A stretch of 26,830 bases of DNA, taken from Hydnum rufescens UP504. Taxonomy: Eukaryota; Basidiomycota; Agaricomycetes; Cantharellales; Hydnaceae. The position numbers were made by a program, and so were the translations under genes. Of the stretch, positions 19,990-26,830 are shown in pieces (position 1 is the stretch's first letter; every line of letters begins with the position of its first letter). The notes beneath the pieces were generated by a model. It saw nothing but the letters and a program-made list of their open reading frames with translations. It was not told the origin of the DNA and made no database searches. The stretch spans positions 1 to 26,830 of the forward strand of contig MU129321.1 of the NCBI GenBank assembly GCA_014904985.1. Direction: 5' to 3'.

Positions 19990-20225
19990 GTGTATGAAAT
20001 TGGTGTCTATTGGTGTCTATTGGTGTCTCATGGTGTCCAAGTCTTCAATTAAACTGGTAATTACTCTGCCATTCATGGTGGTGTCTATTGGTCTCCACTG
20101 GTGTCTAAGTCCTCACTTGAACTTGAAGTTACCTTTGTATCATGATCATGGTGGTCTCTAATGATGTTTAAGTTTTCAATTCAAGTGGTATTTCACCTTG
20201 GCATCATGATGGTGTCTAGTGGTGT
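19990..20225. repeat. Loose TGGTGTCTA repeats
   Basis: TGGTGTCTA or a close variant occurs about ten times, first back to back (ATTGGTGTCT three times at about 20000-20030) and then in longer degenerate units containing AAGTYYTCAATT. It follows directly on the 80-bp array and looks like a decayed relative. Confidence 0.6.
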
Positions 20226-20230
20226 CCAGA

Positions 20231-20720
20231 TCCTCTGTCTTGCAGCACTCACTTGTTAATGAGTTTGAAGAGTTGGGTAGTAGTGTTCTTGTCAAGGGCA
20301 TGGGTGAATTGCACAATGGTGAGGGAAACTTTCATTTATGATGGAGAATAACTTTCTGCCTTGCAAGTGGAAATATTGGGGTGATTGGATGAAATGGTTT
20401 AGATCAGTAACAGGTTGAATGTCTTGAGCTACACAGAAGAACACAATGTATACTGTGATAGCTGAGGCCATTCACTAAGTGTGTATTGTCAATAGACAAA
20501 ATGGAGTTTACAGTAATGAGAGTATGTGTGGTAACTGTGCTGTGTGATTCACAGTGATGCCCCAGCACTAGACAAATGGACACAACATGGATTGAGAACA
20601 ATGAGGCAAATCCAGACAGTGTGTATTAACATTCACACTGATATGGAGTGAGTGCCTCCAAAGCATTGGGAAACAAGTTTTCTATGGTACAGCAACAAGA
20701 TAAGTTCTGTCCAAAATAAC
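20231..20720. other. No gene recognised
   Basis: Neither strand shows a frame with protein-like composition, and I see no repeat structure here. It separates two palindrome-based arrays. Confidence 0.4.
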
Positions 20721-20762
20721 CATGTCTATGTCATGTAGATATATCTATGCTATGATAGAGGA

Positions 20763-21560
20763 TAGGCATGCCTATGCTGAAAAATAGACATGCCTATTCC
20801 ATGAAATAGACATGTCTATATTGAGAATTAGACATGCCTATTCTCAGGTATAGACATGTCTAAACTGAAATAGACATGTCTACATTGAAATAGACATGTC
20901 TATCCAGGGAAATAGGCATGCCTATTTCAGAATAGACATGTCTATCCAGGGACATAGGCATGCCTATTCTGAAAAATAGACATGCCTATACTGGGAATAG
21001 ACATGCCTATTCCAGAATAGACATGTCTATCCAGGGACATAGGCATGCCTATTCTGAAAAATAGACATGCCTATACTGGGAATTAGACATGCCTATTCAG
21101 TATAGACATGTCTACACTGAAATAGACATGTCTATCCAGGGAAATAGGCATGCCTATTCCAAAAAATAGACATGCCTATACTGGGAATTAGACATGCCTA
21201 TTCAGTATAGACATGTCTATCCAGGGAAATAGGCATGCCTATTCTGAACAATAGACATGCCTATACTGGGAATTAGACATGCCTATTCAGTACAGACATG
21301 TCTAAACTGAAATAGACATGTCTATCCAGGCAAATAGGCATGCCTATTCCAAAAAATAGACATGCCTATACTGGGAATTAGACATGCCTATTCAGTATAG
21401 ACATGTCTAAACTGAAATAGACATGTCTATCCAGGCAAATAGGCATGCCTATTCCAAAAAATAGACATGCCTATACTGGGAATTAGACATGCCTATTCAG
21501 TATAGACATGTCTAAACTGAAATAGACATGCCTATTCTATACTGGGAAATAGACATACCT
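20763..21560. repeat. Dense array of 10-bp palindromes, RGRCATGYCY core, ~21-bp spacing
   Basis: About 37 copies of A-G-(G/A)-CATG-(C/T)-C-T occur between 20763 and 21533, plus a degenerate one near 21550. Three forms exist: AGGCATGCCT, AGACATGTCT (both exact palindromes, usually within TA...TA or ATA...TAT) and the hybrid AGACATGCCT. Start-to-start distances are mostly 19, 20 or 22 bp. From about 20956 on the forms follow a fixed order and make higher-order units of about 105 bp (five motifs) or 85 bp (four motifs), marked by AGGCATGCCT at 20956, 21041, 21146, 21231, 21336 and 21441. Spacers such as CCAGGCAA, ACTGGGAATT and CAGTAT also repeat. Confidence 0.95.
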
Positions 21561-21699
21561 GAAGCCCTAACAGCACACAAGTCAATACAGTAGCTTCAGC
21601 TGACTCAAGCACAAGTGGAGTAAGCTCCCAAGCACTGCAATGTAATATGTTTTACGGGACAAGGTACCATACAACAAACCAAGCACTAGGTCACCCAAC

Positions 21700-23847
21700 C
21701 TAAGCCTTCTTGGTCTTCCTAACCCTCTTAGGATGGGATAGAGATGCATCCTTGTACTTCTTGGATGCAGGTCTCTGTGAGTCAGGTGTATCATCCCCTG
21801 AGATGGAATCATGCCGTGTGCGCTTCTTCACCTGAGCTAGAGTGCTTGTTTCAGACACAACAAAATCCGAGGTTGGTGTATCAACATCAGTGCCAGGTGA
21901 GTCATGTGGCTGTTCAACAAGAAGTGAGGGACGTGCAGCACGGGCAGGGAGGTATCTGTGAGGATCAGGCTTCTTGATGTTCAGCAGAAGGCACATTCTT
22001 AATAGATAAACTGCTCACTGGTGTAGTAGCTCCCACCATATTTTTCCGAGGTGGTGGCTCGGGTGTGTCACCATCTCGTTTCCGTTTCTTTGAGTGGCCT
22101 TTAGACAGATTGAGCTGACTATCCCGTCGAGTCATACGTCGCTGCCGCCGTAAGAGTGTTTTCTCTGATGCCAACTTCCCAAATGGAGTCGCCCATGCTG
22201 AGCACTCATGGACCCAGAGAACAGTCGAGCCACTATGTGTTTGAACAAGTGGCAGATCCCCGAGATCTTTGAGAGGAACATTCACACCATCTTTGACTGT
22301 CCGCGTACCTGCACATGCATAAATAATCAGAACACAGTGATTTTACACATGAAATAATCATCTAAGGCATACTGTCCCATGGAATAATGCGAGGTGGATT
22401 CAAGGAGTCGAAGCCATGTAGCAAGGCCCTCAATTCTCTTGAGTGGAGTGTACGGTTTGTAACTTCACGTGACAACGGCCGCGTATTGTCGGGGTAGTCC
22501 ACAATGCACCATTGCCGCTTGTACAGCTTGTGTTGGACATGTGCGTATGACGGTTTTGTCCAATGCTCATATTTGTCTGCACAAGCTGTATCTGTACAGT
22601 ATTTTCATGTAAGTGACACAGCGAGCTCAAGGGGGATGCACGGCATACTCCACATCTGCATAAGATACTTTGACACGTTCTCACGTTGGTCCTTTTGTAC
22701 CGGAGTCCACCAGGTCTTCTTGACAGTTTCAGTAGCCTCACGGTAACGCATCTCCTCAATATCAGCTCTGAATTATATGTCATTACATGTAGGGACATTC
22801 AAATCCACAGTACTTACGAAAGTCCCCCTGCCAAGGTGTTGAGGTACTCTTGGATATGGGGATGTTTCTCGCTGAACAGCGTGTGGCTCAGCTTGCTCGG
22901 GTGGACAACACCATTGGCTTCAGTTGCTGCGACATCGCCAAGACCGACATTGACAACAAATGACACTGTGAAGATGCCAAAGTTGAGAAGATTAAAGCTC
23001 GCCTAAAGAACTCATTGTCATCAATCTCCCTCAGAATAGCAATATGAAAACAAACCTGTTCACCCATCTCCGACTTGATCTTCTCCATTTTTTTCACTCG
23101 GCCACCAGGGAGTTGGACACTCGCAACCTCGGTCTCAAGAATATTCCGCTCATGCCAAGTAAGGAGCTCAGATTCTTCACTCGTCCGTGCCACAGGATCA
23201 AGGGCATCCAGTCCCAGTTTCCAGGCATCATAGTCGGCATGGGCCTTCTCCTTATACACTTGAGGGCTCACTGAAAAGGCATCAGACACAGATCCCTAGC
23301 ACTCTGACATTTCAAGTTGACTCACAGTCGCCCAATCCCTCAGAGGCATGCCGCGCCTGGAATGCATTCCACAGTTGTGTCGCCTGCTCTCGCCTCCGAG
23401 TGAGTCCCATTGCTCGCCAGACATGATCAGGTCCGCCCAATTGGAGTTGTGAATCCAAAGCCTCGACTATGCCAAGGATATCCTCTTTGGCTTTGGCAAC
23501 GGCCTCCGCATCATTGGCAGTGAGGCAGCCTCGTTTGTGCGGTTTGGGTTTGGGTACACCAGAGGCATATGCAAGGACATCCGCACCAGGAATAACCCCT
23601 GTGCCCTGGGCTTGCAATTCAGAGGCAGTAGGGGTAAGGAACGTGGTCACAGGCACACGCAAAGGCAAATCTGTATGGCTGACAGGCCGCCGCTTCGATA
23701 CCCATAGGTCATCCCCCCCCACCACATCAGGGACAAAATCCAATGATATATGGTCGTGGGGAGGTATCTGTAACAATACATCAGATACATGTCTAGATGA
23801 GCTTAGGTTCTTTAACATACCATGTCCCATGCTTCTTGGACCTCCAT
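21700..23847 (-). CDS. Intact eight-exon gene, orphan basidiomycete protein family (574 aa)
   Basis: Exons on the minus strand: 23847-23821, 23767-23326, 23270-23064, 22965-22818, 22767-22649, 22591-22373, 22308-22019 and 21972-21700. All introns are GT-AG, 46-98 bp, and the exon sum is 1725 nt (575 codons with the stop) with every phase consistent. The start is MEVQEAWDM, chosen because the earlier ATG is out of frame with exon 2. The N-terminal third is a linker, then helical segments (DAEAVAKAKEDILGIVEALD, REQATQLWNAFQARH). The middle has GGRVKKMEKIKSEM and HIQEYLNTLAGGLSADIEEM. A Trp/Tyr-rich block follows (YAHVQHKLYKRQWCIVDYP). The end is disordered and basic, with likely nuclear signals (SKKRKRDG near residue 460, KRVRKTKKA at the C-terminus). 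I know of no assigned function. The broken copy at 12440-15958 aligns in order with it. Exon 3's donor could instead be a few bases downstream. CpG content is normal, unlike the repeats beside it. Confidence 0.7.
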
Positions 23848-23934
23848 AGCATCCAGAATTCTCCGAATTATGAATGAAAGCCCACCCGGTAACCAATCAT
23901 GCCAAGGTGGGTCTCATCCGCAGCTCTTGAGCCA

Positions 23935-23945
23935 CCAATATATGG
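23935..23945 (-). promoter_or_regulatory. Possible TATA/CArG-like element upstream of the orphan gene
   Basis: CCATATATTGG on the minus strand lies about 90 bp upstream of the proposed start codon, with ATTGG (an inverted CCAAT) at 23893-23897 between it and the start. Both are short motifs and could be chance. The surrounding 23850-24240 is CpG-rich, includes a CGCGCGCGCG run near 24200, and shows no other gene. Confidence 0.25.
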
Positions 23946-24289
23946 GGATGCGAAAGACGCTCGCGGAAACATCCTAAGGTATTCGCAGTGTGATAAAAAC
24001 CGAGACTGAGCAATAGACAACATACACGCCACCCCCAGAAAAAAACGAAGCAAAGACCAGAACCAACCCCCTAAAATGCTGCTCGTCTTCAATCTTCCTC
24101 GCGCACCGACCCCACATGCCTTACTCTCATTGGCGCAAGTGACGCACAGTTCCAATCCACGCCGCGACACTGTGGAAAATAGCCCATCTCTCCCGATACA
24201 CGCGCGCGCGCCCCGCCTCACTGATGCAAATGTAAATCAAAAATGAAGACTTGCAAAAATTTACCATCACGACACATGTACCCTTAATG

Positions 24290-26720
24290 AACTACTTGTG
24301 CAAGTACGCCACAATGACTCTGCATCTCCCACGGCATAAGTACTGAAGGCTATCTTGCTCCCAATCAACCCTACATCTTTTTGTATTAGCATGCCAACCA
24401 TTGCCAAAGGAGAAAACCTTTCCGCTTTGTGTCTGAATCAGAAGGCGATTCAACGAGGGGTCCATCCATGCGCTCAGGAAACACACTATGTCCTACCGCG
24501 CTGAAACAGTTGAGCAGAACGCCCAGAAACGGCTATCAGGCCTGCTATATCAATGGAGACTGAGGCTCTTGGACTACCATCCCATCCCAATCAAGAAATG
24601 TGCCACGGCTGGCGGACGACCGGAAACGATACTCCTCGTCGGGTGCATCATGATGGAGATCTACTACAGGGAAGGAGCGCATGCGCAAATGACCGCCAAC
24701 GCGAGTATGGCTCTGGGTCCGTCATGTCAATCGGTGCACAGGTCTCACAGCTGGACCAGCAACACTTAATGAGCGACGAGAGCTTGGCTCTCTGGTCCGA
24801 AATTGGACTGATGAGCAGGAACAATAACTAGAGCTTCCGCCGTGAATGCTATATGCGTGAGCAAATGATCCGAGCCGCGCGCCCATGCGGCCAGAATGAT
24901 TCCAAGAGGAGATGGTTGTACGCTGATATCACGGCCACTGTAACGGCATATATGCTCCGGCTGAAGCCATGTTTGATCACCCATGGAGATCTGCATACTA
25001 CCAATCCAACAAACCCAAAGAGAGCCGCACGAATTTGCCAAGCAGAATCCTGCAAATTCGAAAAGCTATAGCAAGATAGGCAGAGAATAGAATAAAAGAA
25101 GCAAGTAAACATTAAGTGCCACATCTCATCCTAGTATAAAAAGGTAGGCAGTCGGCAACAACCATGAATACTCCAAAACAAGAGTACGAAGAATGGTCCT
25201 CGTCCGGATTCAACAATTTACAATTCTTTCAAAAAAACCCAATTCCGCACCGAATCCACGTTTATACCTCACAGATCCAAAAGGCGCTCGACGCCACAGC
25301 ATCTAGACATTCAAATGGACATGCCACGGCCATAGCTAAAGGGTAGGCCCAAGCGACATCTCCGTCCATTCTGTGTCGGCAAACGATGAAACGGACCTCA
25401 ACGGGTTTAGAAATGGATGGTACTTCAACTACAGTCGCTTCCACGAGCCATTGTTGTATTAGCAAAGAAAGGAGCTCAGAAAAGCCTTCAGAAGACACCT
25501 ATAGCGTCTTTGTTATCGCCACAATAACAACACCCAGCCAAATCCTAGCTCGTCGACCAGACAACGTATTGGTGCCTCTTCACAAGGGTCAATATAACAC
25601 ACAAAAAGTCTAGCTTTGAAAAATAATTAACTATAAAATACTCTAAACACATAGCTCAAAAGGAACAACCAAGATAATAAGATCACGTACTAGGCATCAC
25701 GAAATTACAAGTAACCACAACAATTCAATCACTGCTGTCCACAAAGATCGCTAATCACTTCAATATGAAATAAGATACTTCCACATGGCCAACAACATCT
25801 CTTATCTCACTCCACAGAGTGAGAATGACAGCACGCACGCATTGATTTCATGTCTGTGGGCAAAACCAGTAAAATCTGTTATGTGTATCCGAAGAAAAAC
25901 GGATACACTGCAGTCAAACTGTCCTAGTAGAGTATACATAGAGGCTGACGGCCCTCCATTCCGCCCAGAGGGATCCACTTTCTCCTCCCAAATGCTCAAA
26001 TTTGCACACGCACACAAGGGATCAACTATCAAAGGCGCCACTCGCCCAGCACGGTTGGGAACAAACGCATCTGCATATTGAAGATTCACATGATATACAT
26101 CGTGAGTGCAGCAGGAGTAACAGAAAAGCACACCATTGAAACGATACTTCCCCGCGTGTTCAATACGAGCATCCAAGGAGACCCAGGATTAAGGCCTCCC
26201 ACCCAAGTGATCGTCCACTTGAGCTGCCTAGAATGAAGATAAGAAAACAAGACGCACGGACCCAAATCATCACACAGGCTGGATATGTGGCTCAACAAAT
26301 AGTGGTCGAACAGTCTCCATTTTTTAGCTAGGTTTTTCTCGCGCTTCGAAAGAGAGCTTGAATCAACCCCTGGAGAGTTGTAAGGCAGTGGGGCGCAATG
26401 GAGAAGGAAAGCCATTTCAGAGCGAGCCCGGCCGGTGCAAGAACCAAAGAATAATACTCCAAGTCGACGTGAGCATAGTACTTGTCGATTGATTCGGAGG
26501 CTGTGATCCATGCAGATCTGATGCCAGGGAAGCCACCTTGGAGCGTCCCCTCTTCATAACCTCGGACCACCGCCTGCGCCTGCGCCTGCACCTTGAATAA
26601 TAAATGGATGGAGCATGCTTTGCTCCCCACTTCAAACTGCAAGCTGGCACCCTAGCTGCCTCTGATTCAACCAAATACGACTGGAACACTGATGTTTGCC
26701 GAGCGAAGGACCCTATGACC
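24290..26720 (-). other. Possible spliced gene or gene fragments, unidentified
   Basis: Several minus-strand frames have protein-like composition but none is long. They are RGYEEGTLQGGFPGIRSAW and HVDLEYYSLVLAPAGLALKW (about 26580-26420), HAGKYRFNGVLFCYSCCTHD and PNRAGRVAPLIVDPLCACAN (about 26160-25985), a hydrophobic stretch GRRARIWLGVVIVAITKTL (about 25560-25505) followed past a TAG by SKPVEVRFIVCRHRMDGDVA, a hydrophobic stretch QIRAALFGFVGLVVC (about 25035-24990), and DEEYRFRSSASRGTFLDWDG ending QSPLI with a stop near 24559. They could be exons of one membrane-associated protein, but I could not assemble a consistent model, and plus-strand ORFs overlap several of them. (GCCTGC)n at about 26573-26590 is a short simple repeat. 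The last 110 bases of the window hold nothing recognisable. Confidence 0.2.
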
Positions 26721-26830
26721 ACCGGAGATTCTGATTATCGCTAATCCAAATAGGCGGCCTACAAACAACCAAAAAAAACCCTGTGGTGAGGTGGGTAACG
26801 CATGACGCGTCTTGTGGAAAATACAACGGA

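Noticed and set aside
20763..21560. Motifs match the p53 half-site consensus RRRCWWGYYY exactly
   Set aside because: Fungi have no known p53-family protein with this site. The match is a by-product of a CATG palindrome with purine/pyrimidine arms and is not evidence of p53 binding.
20763..21560. CRISPR-like regular array
   Set aside because: The 10-bp repeats have spacers that also repeat, no cas genes are present, and the sequence is eukaryotic with spliceosomal introns.
23868..24221. 117-codon minus-strand ORF upstream of the orphan gene
   Set aside because: It overlaps the presumed promoter and the first exon's upstream region, lacks domain-like composition, and has no plausible splice to a neighbour.

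Overview
The window looks like nuclear DNA of a filamentous basidiomycete, probably an Agaricomycete. The evidence is short GT-AG introns of about 45-100 bp, a KDZ transposase gene of the CxC1 type that is abundant in mushrooms, and two members of a repetitive orphan protein family I associate with Agaricomycetes. The species cannot be fixed from sequence alone. There is no prokaryotic or organellar signature.

Layout. 1-530: tail of a low-complexity protein. 670-800: GC-rich hairpins. 830-2060: a broken, intron-bearing copy of the WD40 ribosome-assembly gene Notchless/Rsa4. 2218-2926: a 709-bp transposon with perfect 28-bp inverted ends and TA target duplication. 3165-7453: a KDZ transposase gene with eight introns still in frame, killed almost only by TGA stops and split by a probable solo LTR (5882-6471). 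7590-9790: an array of roughly 144-bp repeats. 9850-11330: decayed unidentified ORFs. 11340-12300: repeat debris with tRNA T-arm-like motifs. 12440-13530 and 15146-15958: two parts of a broken orphan-family gene separated by tandem repeats and a SINE-like element. 14567-15202 and 17469-18108: a pair of about 640-bp inverted repeats with tRNA-like heads. 16486-17465: hairpins in tandem. 18775-19060: a CpG-rich third copy of the SINE-like body. 19570-21560: two arrays built on 10-bp palindromes with CATG cores. 21700-23847 (minus): an intact eight-exon gene of the same orphan family, 574 residues. 24240-26830: CpG-normal DNA with only weak gene candidates.

The window divides into two domains. 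Roughly the first 21.6 kb is repeat-dominated and, except for a CpG-rich patch near 18.4-19.3 kb, poor in CpG, with direct signs of CpG-to-TpG/CpA decay. This is what cytosine methylation or a RIP-like process does to fungal transposons. The last 5 kb has normal CpG and carries the only gene that appears functional. The strongest candidates for something undescribed are the helically phased palindrome array at 20763-21560, the hairpin array at 16687-17465 in which opposite arms change together, and the SINE-like element with a 160-bp tandem body that copied part of a neighbouring exon. No pathway or operon links the genes.
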